Source of the DNA: Aminobacter ciceronei
Lineage (GTDB): Bacteria > Pseudomonadota > Alphaproteobacteria > Rhizobiales > Rhizobiaceae
Assembly (NCBI RefSeq): GCF_014138625.1
Contig: NZ_JACJHY010000011.1
Coordinates: forward strand, 108,587 to 172,586
Length of the DNA: 64,000 bases
Reading direction: 5' to 3'
Shown here: piece by piece, positions 9,293-18,742 of the stretch
How the letters are laid out: every line of letters begins with the position of its first letter
Numbering within the stretch: position 1 is the stretch's first letter
Translations under genes and position numbers: made by a program
Notes under the pieces: generated by a model
What the model saw: only the letters and a program-made list of their open reading frames with translations
Databases searched by the model: none
Told to the model about the DNA's origin: nothing

Positions 9293-10324
9293 ATGCGCAC
9301 AAGCAAGGTGATCCATATCGTGTCGTGCCACGCCGAGGGCGAGGTCGGCGACGTCATCGTCGGCGGCGTCGCGTCGCCGCCTGGCGAGACGCTATGGGAA
9401 CAGCGGCGCTTCATCGCCGAGGACAAGACGCTGCGCAATTTCGTGCTCAACGAGCCGCGCGGCGGCGTGTTCCGCCACATCAATCTTCTGGTGCCGCCCA
9501 AGGATCCGCGTGCCGCGATGGGCTTCATCATCATGGAGCCGGAAGACACGCCGCCGATGTCTGGGTCCAACTCGATCTGCGTTTCGACTGTGCTGCTCGA
9601 CAGCGGCATCGTGCCGATGCAGGAGCCGGAGACGCGATTTGTCCTTGAAGCGCCGGGCGGCCTTGTCGACGTCGTGGCCAGCTGCCGCAATGGCAAGGCC
9701 GAGCGGATCACGGTCACCAACGTGCCGTCCTTCGCCGACAGGCTGGACGCAAAGCTCGAGGTCGAGGGCCTGGGCACGCTGACCGTCGACACCGCTTACG
9801 GCGGCGACAGCTTCGTCATCGCCGATGCGAAGGCGCTGGGATTTTCCGTCACGCCCGACGAGGCGCGCGAGCTGGCCGAAACCGGCATAAGGATCACCCG
9901 CGCCGCCAATGAACAGCTCGGCTTCTCGCATCCCGAGAACCACGAATGGGACCACATCTCGTTTTGCCAGTTGGCGCTTCCGGTCGAAGAAAGGGACGGC
10001 GTCCTGCATGGCCGCAACACCGTCGTCATCCAGCCCGCCAAGCTCGACCGCTCGCCGACCGGCACCGGCTGCTCGGCACGCATGGCCGTGCTGCACGCAC
10101 GCGGACTGATGAAGGTCGGCCAGCGTTTCAGCGGCCATTCGATCATCGATTCGACCTTCGATTGCCGCATCGTCGGCGAGACGTCAGTCGCCGGCCGGCC
10201 GGCGATCGTTCCGGAAATCTCCGGACGCGCCTGGATCACCGGAACCCACCAGGTGATGCTCGATCCCGACGATCCCTGGCCGGCAGGCTACCGGCTCGCC
10301 GACACCTGGCCGCGAAAGCAGTAG
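9293..10324 (+). CDS. Proline racemase superfamily enzyme (hydroxyproline epimerase/dehydratase-like), atypical active site
   Basis: Member of the proline racemase / 4-hydroxyproline epimerase / trans-3-hydroxyproline dehydratase superfamily, 343 aa from the ATG at 9293, preceded by GGAGG. The two catalytic positions are Ser90 (PPMSGSNS, where proline racemase has Cys in CGHG) and Thr256 ([11 protein letters not shown], where racemases have Cys). Cys/Cys and Ser/Cys pairs belong to racemases and epimerases, and Cys/Thr to the dehydratase. A Ser/Thr pair fits none of these cleanly, so the reaction is uncertain. Cys260, four residues on, could substitute. Neighbouring peptide uptake and Xaa-Pro aminopeptidase genes support a proline or hydroxyproline substrate. 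Confidence 0.75.
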   Translation: MRTSKVIHIVSCHAEGEVGDVIVGGVASPPGETLWEQRRFIAEDKTLRNFVLNEPRGGVFRHINLLVPPKDPRAAMGFIIMEPEDTPPMSGSNSICVSTVLLDSGIVPMQEPETRFVLEAPGGLVDVVASCRNGKAERITVTNVPSFADRLDAKLEVEGLGTLTVDTAYGGDSFVIADAKALGFSVTPDEARELAETGIRITRAANEQLGFSHPENHEWDHISFCQLALPVEERDGVLHGRNTVVIQPAKLDRSPTGTGCSARMAVLHARGLMKVGQRFSGHSIIDSTFDCRIVGETSVAGRPAIVPEISGRAWITGTHQVMLDPDDPWPAGYRLADTWPRKQ

Positions 10325-10326
10325 GG

Positions 10327-10947
10327 TCAGGTCTCGGAGATGATGCGCGTGGTGCCGACCCAGAGCTCGCGCGCCGGACCCGGGCCGACGTTGCGGGCAC
10401 GGTGCGGCAGCGAGGCAGGGAAGTGCAGCGTGTCGCCGGCCTTGAGCAGGTACTCCTTGCCATCGATCTCGTAGAGCATCTCGCCCTCGATCAGATAAAG
10501 AAAGTCCTCGCCCTGATGGGTCGTGATTTCCGAGGCATAGCCTTGTGGCATGTGGGTGATGCAGCCATTGAGCTGGGCACCGGGAAAGCCGCGTTCGAGC
10601 AGTTCATAGACCCGCTCCTTGGTCTCGACATTGTAGCTGCGGCGCGCACCGGCATGGGAGACCATCGAGTGGGCATGCTCCGGCGGTTGCGACAGGAAGG
10701 TGTCGACGCTGGTCTCGAGCGCGTTGGCGACATTGTAGAGCGAAATCAGCGACGGCGTCGAAATCCCGCGCTCGATCTGGCTGATGAAGCCTTCGGTCAG
10801 GCCCGCCTCGGCCGCGACCTGCTTCATGGTCTTGCCGATCAGCTTGCGGCGCGCCCGCAACATCTGTCCGATCGAAGCGGCGGCAGGCATGTCCGGATGC
10901 GGCGCGTCCCCGGTGCCTGCGGCCGCGTCATCGATATCGAGGGGCAT
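10327..10947 (-). CDS. XRE-family regulator with C-terminal cupin domain
   Basis: PuuR-type regulator of 206 aa from the ATG at 10947; upstream in-frame codons run into promoter sequence. The HTH_3 domain (about 22-77) contains MKQVAAEAGLTEGFISQIER, and a cupin_2 domain (about 125-200) contains HQGEDFLYLIEGEMLYEIDG and AGDTLHFPASLPHRARN. Proteins of this design sense a small metabolite through the cupin. It lies head-to-head with the peptide importer operon and tail-to-tail with the racemase gene, 2 bp apart. A perfect inverted repeat 35 bp upstream of its start is a likely autoregulatory operator. Confidence 0.85.
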   Translation of the reverse strand: MPLDIDDAAAGTGDAPHPDMPAAASIGQMLRARRKLIGKTMKQVAAEAGLTEGFISQIERGISTPSLISLYNVANALETSVDTFLSQPPEHAHSMVSHAGARRSYNVETKERVYELLERGFPGAQLNGCITHMPQGYASEITTHQGEDFLYLIEGEMLYEIDGKEYLLKAGDTLHFPASLPHRARNVGPGPARELWVGTTRIISET

Positions 10948-10981
10948 CACTGTCTTTCCGCTTGACTTCACAATTTCGATG

Positions 10982-11002
10982 AACTTTAGTCCAGCTAAAG
11001 TT
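10982..11002. promoter_or_regulatory. Perfect inverted repeat, probable XRE-cupin operator
   Basis: AACTTTAG (10982-10989), a 5-bp spacer, then CTAAAGTT (10995-11002). The perfect 8-bp arms lie 35 bp before the XRE-cupin start and in the shared region upstream of the divergent importer operon. Size and symmetry suit an XRE dimer; binding is inferred. Confidence 0.55.
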
Positions 11003-11100
11003 GGTTGCGCAAGCCAAATGGCCACCGCGCCGCCGCTTTGATGGGGAACCACACAATGCCTTCGCGGCAATCCGGACGCAAAGAATATTGTCCGGCAAGA

Positions 11101-11117
11101 TTGGATAAAATATCCAA
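11101..11117. promoter_or_regulatory. Perfect 7-3-7 palindrome upstream of peptide importer operon
   Basis: TTGGATA, AAA, TATCCAA form a perfect palindrome 57 bp before the binding-protein start. The position suits an operator at or just downstream of the importer promoter. It differs from the other palindrome in this intergenic region, so a second regulator, possibly the FadR-type protein at 8386-9060, may act here. Confidence 0.45.
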
Positions 11118-11173
11118 ACTGGTCGTCGAGGCGTAGCGCCGGCATTGCCGGCAGGCCAAGAGGAGGAGAAGAC

Positions 11174-12748
11174 ATGAAACGCTTTTTGCCGCTTTTGCTC
11201 GGCGCAGCTCTGGGATTTGGCGCCGCGACGTCGGCTTTGGCGATCGAGCGCGGCGGCTCGATGACCTTTGCCCGTTATGACGACTCCACCGTCATCGACC
11301 CGGTTTGGGCCGACCGCAATCCCGACCTGTGGATGATCACCAGCCTGTATGAGACGCTGCTGCGCAACGGCGCCGACGGCGCGATCGAGCCCGGCCTGGC
11401 CGAAAGCTACGCGGTCGCCGGCGACGGCAAATCGATCTCGCTCAAGCTGCGCGACGGCCTGAAATTCTCCGATGGCTCGGCCATCACGGGCGACGACGTT
11501 GTCTTTTCGCTCGATCGCGCCCGCAATCCCGACGGGCCATGGGGCGGCCTGCTCGGCTCGGTCGAAAAGGTGACGGCAGAGGGCGGCAAGGTCACGCTGT
11601 CGTTGAAGCAACCCGATCCGACGATCCCCTCGATCCTCGCCACCTTCAACACCGGAATTGTCTCCAAGGCGGCGTTCGAAAAGGCATCAGGCAGCAACGA
11701 CCAGGAAAAGGCCAAGGCCTATTTCGACAACAACCCGGTGACGTCAGGGCCTTTCACGATGAAGAGCCGGGTTGCCGGTTCGAGCATGAGCTTCGCCAGG
11801 AACCCGAACTACTGGCGCGCCGGCGAGGACGGCAAGTCGCTGCCCTATCTCGATGGCGTCGATTTCGTCGTCATTCCAGATGACGCCACCCGCATCCTCA
11901 AGCTTCAGGCCGGCGAGGTCGACGTCGCCGAATTCATTCCGTTCGCCCGTGTCGGCGAACTCAGCGGCGACGCCAGTCTGAAGATGGAGCTATTTCCCTC
12001 GACCCGCATCATCTATGCGCCGATCAATACCCGCGACACCCGCAAGGACGGCTCGAAGAACCCGCTCGCCGACCTCAAGGTGCGCCAGGCGCTGAACTAC
12101 GCTACCGACAAGAACATGCTGATCAAGCTGGTGACCTTCGACACCGGCAAGCCAATGACCTCGCTGATGTCGGCAGCAACCCAGCTGCACTATGGACCGG
12201 AGCCGCTCTATCCCTACAACCCGGAAAAGGCCAAGCAGTTGCTGGCTGAAGCGGGCGCCGATGGCGGCCTCGACATCACCTTCACCACGCTCGCAGGCAG
12301 CGCCGACGACGCCACGCTGTTCACCGCGCTGCAGCAGATGTGGGCGCCGCTCGGCGTCAATCTGAAGGTCGAGCAGGTCGACAACCCGACGCGCGGCGCC
12401 AAGAACCGCAATGGCGAGTTCGACATCCACACCTATGGCTGGGCCAACGACGTCAACGACCCTGCCCAGGTCACTGGATGGCTCGGCTATTACAAACAGC
12501 GCCAGGCCGTCGGCACAGGTTGGAACAACCAGGAATTCAACACGCTGTTCGAGGCGTCGAACTCCGAAGTCGATCCAGCCAAGCGCAAGGACGAATACAA
12601 GCGCATGCAGGAAATCTACGCCGCAGAAGCGCCGCTGCTCTTCCTCTATGAGACGCCCTTCGCAGTCGCCGTGTCGAAGTCGCTCGAGAATTACGTTCAG
12701 ACCCCGCTCGGTGCCAACGACTTCTCGGAAGCCTGGCGCGCCAAGTAA
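11174..12748 (+). CDS. ABC transporter substrate-binding protein, dipeptide/oligopeptide family (SBP_bac_5)
   Basis: Periplasmic peptide-type binding protein of 524 aa, normal for the family. The signal peptide is about residues 1-23 (ending TSALA-IER), with a strong AGGAGGAG site before the ATG. Family features include the LYETLLRNGADGAIEPGLAE and KFSDGSAITGDDVVFSLDRA stretches. It starts a five-gene operon that ends with an Xaa-Pro aminopeptidase, so the ligand is probably a short peptide, perhaps containing proline. A 13-bp perfect hairpin follows the stop and likely separates its expression level from that of the permeases. Confidence 0.85.
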   Translation: MKRFLPLLLGAALGFGAATSALAIERGGSMTFARYDDSTVIDPVWADRNPDLWMITSLYETLLRNGADGAIEPGLAESYAVAGDGKSISLKLRDGLKFSDGSAITGDDVVFSLDRARNPDGPWGGLLGSVEKVTAEGGKVTLSLKQPDPTIPSILATFNTGIVSKAAFEKASGSNDQEKAKAYFDNNPVTSGPFTMKSRVAGSSMSFARNPNYWRAGEDGKSLPYLDGVDFVVIPDDATRILKLQAGEVDVAEFIPFARVGELSGDASLKMELFPSTRIIYAPINTRDTRKDGSKNPLADLKVRQALNYATDKNMLIKLVTFDTGKPMTSLMSAATQLHYGPEPLYPYNPEKAKQLLAEAGADGGLDITFTTLAGSADDATLFTALQQMWAPLGVNLKVEQVDNPTRGAKNRNGEFDIHTYGWANDVNDPAQVTGWLGYYKQRQAVGTGWNNQEFNTLFEASNSEVDPAKRKDEYKRMQEIYAAEAPLLFLYETPFAVAVSKSLENYVQTPLGANDFSEAWRAK

Positions 12749-12764
12749 CCCAAGCGTGACCGCT

Positions 12765-12795
12765 GCGCGCCGGACGGGCTATCCGTCCGGCGCGC
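12765..12795 (+). terminator. Strong intercistronic hairpin after the peptide-binding-protein gene
   Basis: A 13-bp perfect stem (12765-12777 with 12783-12795, core GCGCGCCGGACGG) and a 5-nt loop are followed by CTCTTT, not a clean T-run. This suggests an mRNA 3' stabiliser or partial attenuator rather than a full terminator. It lies between the binding-protein and permease genes. Confidence 0.65.
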
Positions 12796-12829
12796 CTCTT
12801 TGCAAGGCGAGTGTTTCGAGGCGAAGCCA

Positions 12830-13771
12830 ATGCCCTCTCTCTCATATCTCGTGGCGCGGCTGCTGCAGATCATCCCGACCTTCCTTTTGGTCATGGTCTT
12901 CATCTTTCTGCTCGTGCGCATGCTTCCCGGTGACCCAGCCATCGCCATGGCCGAGGCCAAGGCGACCGATGCGCAGGTCGTGCAGATCCGCCGCAATCTC
13001 GGCCTCGACCAGCCGCTACCAGTGCAGTTCATGGTCTTCGTCAAGAACACGCTGTCAGGTGATCTCGGCCGCTCGATCATGATGAAGGCGCCGGTGAGCG
13101 AGGTGATCCTCAGCCGATTGCCGACCACCATCTTCCTGTCGCTCTACGCCGTTGCACTTGCTGTGCTCCTGGCCGGGCCACTCGCCTTTCTTGCCGCCAT
13201 GCGTGCCAACACCACGACTGACGTCGTCATCCGCGGCGTCTTCCAGGTCGGGTTGTCGATGCCGGTGTTCTACATCGGGCTGGTGCTTTTGACCGTGCTT
13301 GCCGCGCAGTTGCGCTGGTTCCCCGTCGGCGGCTATGGCACGACCTTCCTCGGCAATTTGCACCATCTGATGCTGCCGGCGTTGAGCGTGGCACTCTACA
13401 CCTCCGCCATCATCGTCAGAAACCTGCGCGCCTCGCTGATCGAGGTGCTCGACGCCGACTATGTCCAGTTCGCCCGCGCCAAGGGGCTTACGCCGCGCAT
13501 CGTCATGACCCGCCACGTGCTGCGCAATGCGCTGGTCTCGACGGTGACCCTGCTCGGCCTGTCGATCGGCAACCTGATGAGCGGCACGCTGGTGACCGAG
13601 ACGGTGTTTGCCATTCCCGGCGTCGGCCGCCTGATGCTGGAAGCGATCTTTGCCCGCGACTATCCGCTGATCCAGGGCTTGACCTTGACCTTCGCAGTGA
13701 TGGTCTCGGTCGTCTTCCTGCTCACCGACGTCGTCCAGTCGCTGCTCGATCCGAGGCTTCGCAAGTCATGA
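12830..13771 (+). CDS. ABC transporter permease, DppB/OppB type
   Basis: Inner-membrane permease of 313 aa from the ATG at 12830 (MPSLSYLVARLLQIIPTFLL). Typical DppB features are the N-terminal LVRMLPGDPA and the EAA loop (ASLIEVLDADYVQFARAKGL) followed by the TETVFAIPGVGRLMLEAI region. Six hydrophobic segments are visible. It pairs with the next permease, whose ATG overlaps this stop. Confidence 0.88.
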   Translation: MPSLSYLVARLLQIIPTFLLVMVFIFLLVRMLPGDPAIAMAEAKATDAQVVQIRRNLGLDQPLPVQFMVFVKNTLSGDLGRSIMMKAPVSEVILSRLPTTIFLSLYAVALAVLLAGPLAFLAAMRANTTTDVVIRGVFQVGLSMPVFYIGLVLLTVLAAQLRWFPVGGYGTTFLGNLHHLMLPALSVALYTSAIIVRNLRASLIEVLDADYVQFARAKGLTPRIVMTRHVLRNALVSTVTLLGLSIGNLMSGTLVTETVFAIPGVGRLMLEAIFARDYPLIQGLTLTFAVMVSVVFLLTDVVQSLLDPRLRKS

Positions 13772-14637
13772 GTGCACTCGGTCACACTTCACAGCGCAGG
13801 CCAAACCGCTTGCTGGCCTTCCTCGGCCGTGCCTTCGCCCGGCCGTCCTTTGTCATCGGCTTCGCCATCATCGCCTGTTCGATCCTGCTGGCGCTCTGTC
13901 CGCAGGTCTTTGCACCCTACGATCCGCTCGCCTTCGACATGACGGCGATCCAGCAACCACCGAGCCTCGCCCATCCATTCGGCACCGACAATTTCGGCCG
14001 CGACGTTCTTTCACGCGTCATCTGGGCCTACCGTGTCGACATGCAGATGGCGCTGCTTGCCACCATCTTCGCGCTGACCATCGGCGTCACGGCGGGCGCC
14101 TTCGTCGGCTATTACGGGGGCATCGCCGACACCATCTTCGGGCGCTGCGTCGATGCCATCATCACCTTCCCGTTCCTGGTGCTGGTCATCGCCATCGTCG
14201 CCGTGCTCGGGCCGGGCCTGGTCAACATGTACATTGCAATCACCATGGTGAACTGGGTCTATTACGCCCGGCTCACCCGCGCCGAGATCATGACGCAGAA
14301 GGCCAACGACTACGCCGCCGCCGGCCGTGTGCTCGGCTTTTCCGACCGCCGCATCATCTTCCGCCACCTTTTGCCCAACGCGATTTCGCCTGTAATCGTC
14401 TACTGGATGACCGACATGGCGCTGGCCATCCTGCTCGGCTCGTCGCTCGGCTATCTCGGCCTCGGCGCGCAGCCGCCGGCGGCCGAATGGGGCGTGCTGA
14501 TCTCGGAGGGGCGCAACTTCCTGCTGACGGCCTGGTGGATGAGCCTGATGCCGGGTGTCGCCATCGTGCTCACCGGCCTCGGCTTCAGCCTGCTCGGCGA
14601 CGCGCTGGCCGACCTGCTGCGAGCGAAGGGGCGCTGA
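13768..14637 (+). CDS. ABC transporter permease, DppC/OppC type
   Basis: Permease of 289 aa, overlapping the upstream stop by 4 nt. The characteristic HPFGTDNFGRDVLSRVIW motif follows the first membrane segment. The EAA loop is AEIMTQKANDYAAAGRVLGF, and the C-terminal ALADLLRAKGR is normal. It forms the channel with the DppB-type partner. The next gene starts one base after its stop. Confidence 0.88.
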   Translation: MSALGHTSQRRPNRLLAFLGRAFARPSFVIGFAIIACSILLALCPQVFAPYDPLAFDMTAIQQPPSLAHPFGTDNFGRDVLSRVIWAYRVDMQMALLATIFALTIGVTAGAFVGYYGGIADTIFGRCVDAIITFPFLVLVIAIVAVLGPGLVNMYIAITMVNWVYYARLTRAEIMTQKANDYAAAGRVLGFSDRRIIFRHLLPNAISPVIVYWMTDMALAILLGSSLGYLGLGAQPPAAEWGVLISEGRNFLLTAWWMSLMPGVAIVLTGLGFSLLGDALADLLRAKGR

Positions 14638-14638
14638 G

Positions 14639-15652
14639 ATGTCCGAACCCAGGCAACATACGGTGCTCGAACTGCGCTACCTCAGAACCGAATTTGGTTC
14701 GCGAGAACGGCCGCTGATCGCCGTCGACGACGTCTCCTTCAGCGTCAAGGCCGGCGAGATCCTCGGCCTCGTCGGCGAATCCGGCTCGGGCAAAAGCATC
14801 ACCTTGCGCTCGATCCTCGGCATCGTCCGTCCGCGTGGCCGCGTCGGCGGCGAAATCCTCTGGAAGGGCCGCGATCTCGCAGCGCTCGACGAAGCGGCGT
14901 TGCGCAAGGTGCGCGGCCGCGAGATCGCAATGATCTTCCAGGAGCCGATGTCTTCGCTCAATCCGCTGCTCACGGTGGGGCTGCAGATCTCCGAAAACCT
15001 CGCCACCCATACCGACCTCGACGCCCGCGCCCGCAAGACCAAGGCCGTCGAACTGCTTGAGATGGTCGGCATCCCCGCTGCACGCAACCGGCTCGGCGAC
15101 TATCCGCACGAGTTCTCTGGCGGCATGCGCCAGCGCGTCATGATCGCCATCGCGTTGGCGTCGAACCCGCAGCTGCTGCTCGCCGACGAGCCGACGACGG
15201 CGCTGGACGTTACGATCCAGGACCAGATCCTGCGCCTGATTCAGTCTTTGAGCCGCGATCTCGGCATGGCGGTGATCCTCGTCACCCATGACATGGGCGT
15301 GGTGGCACAGACCTGCGACCGGGTGGCGGTGATGTATGGCGGCAGGCTGTGCGAACTGGGGACGACGACCCAGGTGATCGGCGACGCCCGCCATCCCTAC
15401 GCGCTGGGGCTCTTGCGCTCGATCCCGCGCGACGTCGCCCCACGCACGCCGCTCTACTCGATCCCCGGCGCACCGCCGTCACTCAGCGCGCTGCCTCCGG
15501 GCTGCGCCTTCACCGCGCGGTGTCCGGTCGCCGGTTTGGAATGCGGCGATGTTCGTCCCCCGCTTGCCGCCGTCGGCCAGCATCACCAGGTGGCCTGTCA
15601 TCGTCGCGCCGAGGCGCTCGCTCACTTCCGTCAACACGAGGCGGCGTCATGA
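14639..15652 (+). CDS. Peptide ABC transporter ATP-binding protein, DppD/OppD type
   Basis: ATPase of 337 aa from the ATG at 14639. Walker A is GESGSGKSI, the Q-loop is [15 protein letters not shown], the signature is FSGGMRQR, Walker B is [12 protein letters not shown] and the H-loop is ILVTHDMGV. The C-terminal oligopeptide/dipeptide domain holds the cysteine cluster ([19 protein letters not shown]) that typically binds an iron-sulfur cluster in this family. It works with the following ATPase as a heterodimer; stop and start overlap as ATGA. Confidence 0.9.
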   Translation: MSEPRQHTVLELRYLRTEFGSRERPLIAVDDVSFSVKAGEILGLVGESGSGKSITLRSILGIVRPRGRVGGEILWKGRDLAALDEAALRKVRGREIAMIFQEPMSSLNPLLTVGLQISENLATHTDLDARARKTKAVELLEMVGIPAARNRLGDYPHEFSGGMRQRVMIAIALASNPQLLLADEPTTALDVTIQDQILRLIQSLSRDLGMAVILVTHDMGVVAQTCDRVAVMYGGRLCELGTTTQVIGDARHPYALGLLRSIPRDVAPRTPLYSIPGAPPSLSALPPGCAFTARCPVAGLECGDVRPPLAAVGQHHQVACHRRAEALAHFRQHEAAS

Positions 15653-16662
15653 ACATGCTGACCATGGAGCCGGCCAAGCCGCTGCTGTCCATCCGCGACC
15701 TCACCATGCGCTTCGAAAAGCCACGCTCGCTATCCGATGCCATCGCCCGCCGCCCGCGCCAGGTCGTGTCGGCGCTCAACGGCGTCGATCTCGACGTCAT
15801 GGCTGCCGAGACGCTTGGCATCGTCGGCGAGTCCGGCTGCGGCAAGTCGACCCTGGCGCGCTGTATCGCCGGACTGCACCAGCCGAGCGGCGGCGACATT
15901 CTGTTCGAGGGTGAGAGCGTCGTCGGACTCAAGGGACCGAAACGCCGCGCCTACAACAAGCGCGTCCAGATGATGTTCCAGGACCCCTATACCTCGCTCA
16001 ACCCGCGCATGACGGTGCGCGATACGCTGCGCGAGGCGATCTCGGTGCACAGGATGCGCGAAGGCGCTGCCATCGAGCGGCGCATAGACGAGTTGCTCGA
16101 TCTCGTGCGCCTGCCCGAGGGTGCCGCCGACAAGTACCCGCACGAATTCTCCGGCGGGCAGCGCCAGCGCATCGGCATCGCGCGTGCGCTGTCGCTCGAG
16201 CCGATCTGTCTCGTCGCCGACGAGCTTGTGTCAGCGCTCGACGTCTCGGTTCAGGCGCAGGTGGTCAACCTTCTGCTCGAGCTGCAGGACAATCTCGGAC
16301 TGACGGTGCTGTTCGTTGCGCATGATCTCAGGCTGGTGCGCCACGTCTCGCACCGGGTCGCGGTGATCTATCTCGGCGCCATCGTCGAGGTCGGCCCGTC
16401 CGAGGCGCTGTTCTCGCGGCCGCGCCATCCGTATTCGCAGGCCCTGCTGGCTGCGGCACCGTCCCTCGATCCGGCCGACCGCAAGCGCGCGCCGGCGCTG
16501 TCAGGCGAGTTGCCGAGCCCGCTCGACATCCCTCCGGGCTGCCCGTTCCATGTGCGCTGCCCGCATGCCGCCGAGCGCTGCCGTATCGAAAAGCCGGCGC
16601 TGCGACCTGTCGGCGCCGGCATGGCCGCCTGCCACTTCGCCGAAACCATATCAGCGGTGTGA
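15649..16662 (+). CDS. Peptide ABC transporter ATP-binding protein, DppF/OppF type
   Basis: Second ATPase of 337 aa. Walker A is GESGCGKST, the Q-loop is MMFQDPYTSLNPRMT, the signature is FSGGQRQR and the Walker B region reads LVADELVSALDVS, with the H-loop VAHDLRLV. Walker B has DELVSALD where DEPTSALD is usual; this is a common benign variant because the Glu is kept. The C-terminal Cys cluster (PPGCPFHVRCPHAAERC) is present. It completes the importer. Confidence 0.9.
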   Translation: MNMLTMEPAKPLLSIRDLTMRFEKPRSLSDAIARRPRQVVSALNGVDLDVMAAETLGIVGESGCGKSTLARCIAGLHQPSGGDILFEGESVVGLKGPKRRAYNKRVQMMFQDPYTSLNPRMTVRDTLREAISVHRMREGAAIERRIDELLDLVRLPEGAADKYPHEFSGGQRQRIGIARALSLEPICLVADELVSALDVSVQAQVVNLLLELQDNLGLTVLFVAHDLRLVRHVSHRVAVIYLGAIVEVGPSEALFSRPRHPYSQALLAAAPSLDPADRKRAPALSGELPSPLDIPPGCPFHVRCPHAAERCRIEKPALRPVGAGMAACHFAETISAV

Positions 16663-16694
16663 CCGCGACCATCTGCAGATCAAGGACAGACGAC

Positions 16695-18503
16695 ATGACA
16701 CCGACCGACAGGCTGGACATGACCGGCCGCGTTGAAGCGCTGCGCCACAAGCTCGCCGAAGAAGGGCTCGACGGCTACGTCGTGCCGCGCTTTGACGAGC
16801 ACCAGAGCGAGTATTGCGCGCCACATGACTGCCGGCTCGCCTACCTCACCGGCTTCACCGGCTCGGCGGGCGTCGCGATCGTCATGCGCGACAAGGCGAC
16901 AATCTTTGTCGACGGCCGCTACCAGGTGCAGGTTCGCGACGAGGTCGATCTCGGCACCTTCACTGTCGAGCATTTCTACGATGCGCCGCTGAAGGATTGG
17001 CTGGCGAAGAACATAGATGAAGGCCAGCGCATAGGCTTCAATGCGATGCTTTTGCCCTCGACCTGGGACCAGGATTGCGGTCGCGCCGTGGAATCAGCTG
17101 GCGGGAGCTGGGTCGCGACCCCGGGCGATCTCGTCGATGCGATCTGGCCGGACCAGCCGGAAAAGCCGCTGGGGTCGATCATGGCTTTCGGTCGCCAGTA
17201 TTCCGGCGAGAGCGTTGCAGACAAGAAGCGTCGTATCGTGGAGTTGGTCGCGGCGCAGGGCGCCGACTTCCTCGTCGAGGCCCAACCCGACAACATCTCC
17301 TGGCTGCTCAACGTGCGTGGCCGCGACGTGGCGTTCAACCCGATGCCGCATTCCTTCCTGATCCTCGACAAGGACGGCCGCACCGAGTGGCTGGTCGACC
17401 ACCGCAAGCTGCCCAACGATCTCTCCGATTTGGAGCTCGACGGGGTCGCAATCGCCGAGCCGGCGCGCCTTCTGGAACGCGTCGCGGCCTTCGCCGAGGG
17501 GCGAACAGCGCTCGTCGATCCCGGTTTCGCGCCGTCGGCGGTTGTCCATGCGGCGCGTGACAGTGGCGGCGAGATCAAGCTGACCCGCAGCCCGATCACA
17601 CTCGCCAAGATGGAAAAGAACGACATCGAGCTGCAAGGTTTCCGCGACTGCCATCAGCAGGATGGCGCGGCCTGGGTGCGTTTCCTGGCCTGGCTCGACC
17701 GCTACGGCCGCACGCGCGAAAGCCAAGGCATGCCGGTGAGCGAATTGGAGGCCGAAGAGCGCATCCTGACCTATCGCCGCGACAGCAGGCTGTTCGTCGA
17801 GCCGAGCTTCCGCACGATCTCGGCCTCCGCCGGCAATGCCGCGATGTGCCACTACAACGCCACCATCGAGACCAACACGCCGATCACCTCGGCCGATGTC
17901 TATCTGCTGGACAGCGGCGGGCAGTACCTGACCGGCACCACCGATGCCACGCGTACGACGGCATTGGGCAGCATCAGCCCGGAAATCCGTCGCGCCTATA
18001 CGGCCGTGCTCAAGGGGCTGATCTCGATGCTGACGTTGAAGTTCCCGACCGGAACCTGCGGGCACCAGATCGACGCCTTCGCCCGGCGCCCGCTCTGGGA
18101 CCTCGGCCTCGATTACGACCACGGCACCGGGCACGGCGTCGGCCACTTCCTGTCGGTGCACGAGCAGCCGCAGCGTTTCGACAAGCGGGTCAACGAGATT
18201 GCCTTGCGGCCCGGCATGGTGACCACAATCGAACCCGGTTACTACAGGGCGGGAAAATACGGCATCCGGCTCGAAAACCAGGTCGAGGTTGTCGCAGCGG
18301 GCGACGGCTTCATGGCCTTCAAGAGCTTGACGCTGGTGCCGCTCGACCTGCGCCTCGCCGACATCGAGCTGCTGTCGTCGTCGGAAAGACGATGGCTCGA
18401 CGCCTATCATGACGAAGTAAGGTCGGCGCTGAGCCCCCTGCTTGGCCGAGATGACATGGAGTGGCTGCAGCGCATGTGCACACCGTGTCGGGACGCCATC
18501 TGA
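16695..18503 (+). CDS. M24B Xaa-Pro aminopeptidase (PepP/XPNPEP type)
   Basis: Metallopeptidase of 602 aa from the ATG at 16695, preceded by AAGGA; a GTG at 16659 overlapping the previous stop is an alternative. Two creatinase-like N-terminal domains precede the pita-bread catalytic domain. Metal ligands are visible: Asp in YLLDSGGQY, Asp in GTTDATRT, His in GHGVGHFLSVHE, Glu in TIEPGYY and Glu in IRLENQVEV. It should release the N-terminal residue from peptides with proline second. There is no signal peptide, so it acts in the cytoplasm on peptides brought in by the importer encoded just upstream. Confidence 0.88.
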   Translation: MTPTDRLDMTGRVEALRHKLAEEGLDGYVVPRFDEHQSEYCAPHDCRLAYLTGFTGSAGVAIVMRDKATIFVDGRYQVQVRDEVDLGTFTVEHFYDAPLKDWLAKNIDEGQRIGFNAMLLPSTWDQDCGRAVESAGGSWVATPGDLVDAIWPDQPEKPLGSIMAFGRQYSGESVADKKRRIVELVAAQGADFLVEAQPDNISWLLNVRGRDVAFNPMPHSFLILDKDGRTEWLVDHRKLPNDLSDLELDGVAIAEPARLLERVAAFAEGRTALVDPGFAPSAVVHAARDSGGEIKLTRSPITLAKMEKNDIELQGFRDCHQQDGAAWVRFLAWLDRYGRTRESQGMPVSELEAEERILTYRRDSRLFVEPSFRTISASAGNAAMCHYNATIETNTPITSADVYLLDSGGQYLTGTTDATRTTALGSISPEIRRAYTAVLKGLISMLTLKFPTGTCGHQIDAFARRPLWDLGLDYDHGTGHGVGHFLSVHEQPQRFDKRVNEIALRPGMVTTIEPGYYRAGKYGIRLENQVEVVAAGDGFMAFKSLTLVPLDLRLADIELLSSSERRWLDAYHDEVRSALSPLLGRDDMEWLQRMCTPCRDAI

Positions 18504-18742
18504 GCGGATATCACGTCAGTTCATGCGCCGCCTCGACCGACCGCACTCCATCTCAGGCCTCCGATCAGAGAGCTGTTGGCGTTTCGGACAGACGCACTCC
18601 TGCCACGCGTCGCGGCGGTGTCGTTGCGAATGCCGGCTTCACCGCTCGTCGCCACGGCATCAACGTTAACAATTTTGGCCTAATCCCGGCAGCAAGGCTG
18701 GACTGGATCGGCAAGGCGATCGGACGCGGCAGCGCCCGAGCC

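Noticed and set aside
18504..18742. Possible small gene between the aminopeptidase and LysR genes
   Set aside because: Short frames are Arg/Ser/Cys-rich and lack homology or a start signal; treated as empty intergenic DNA.
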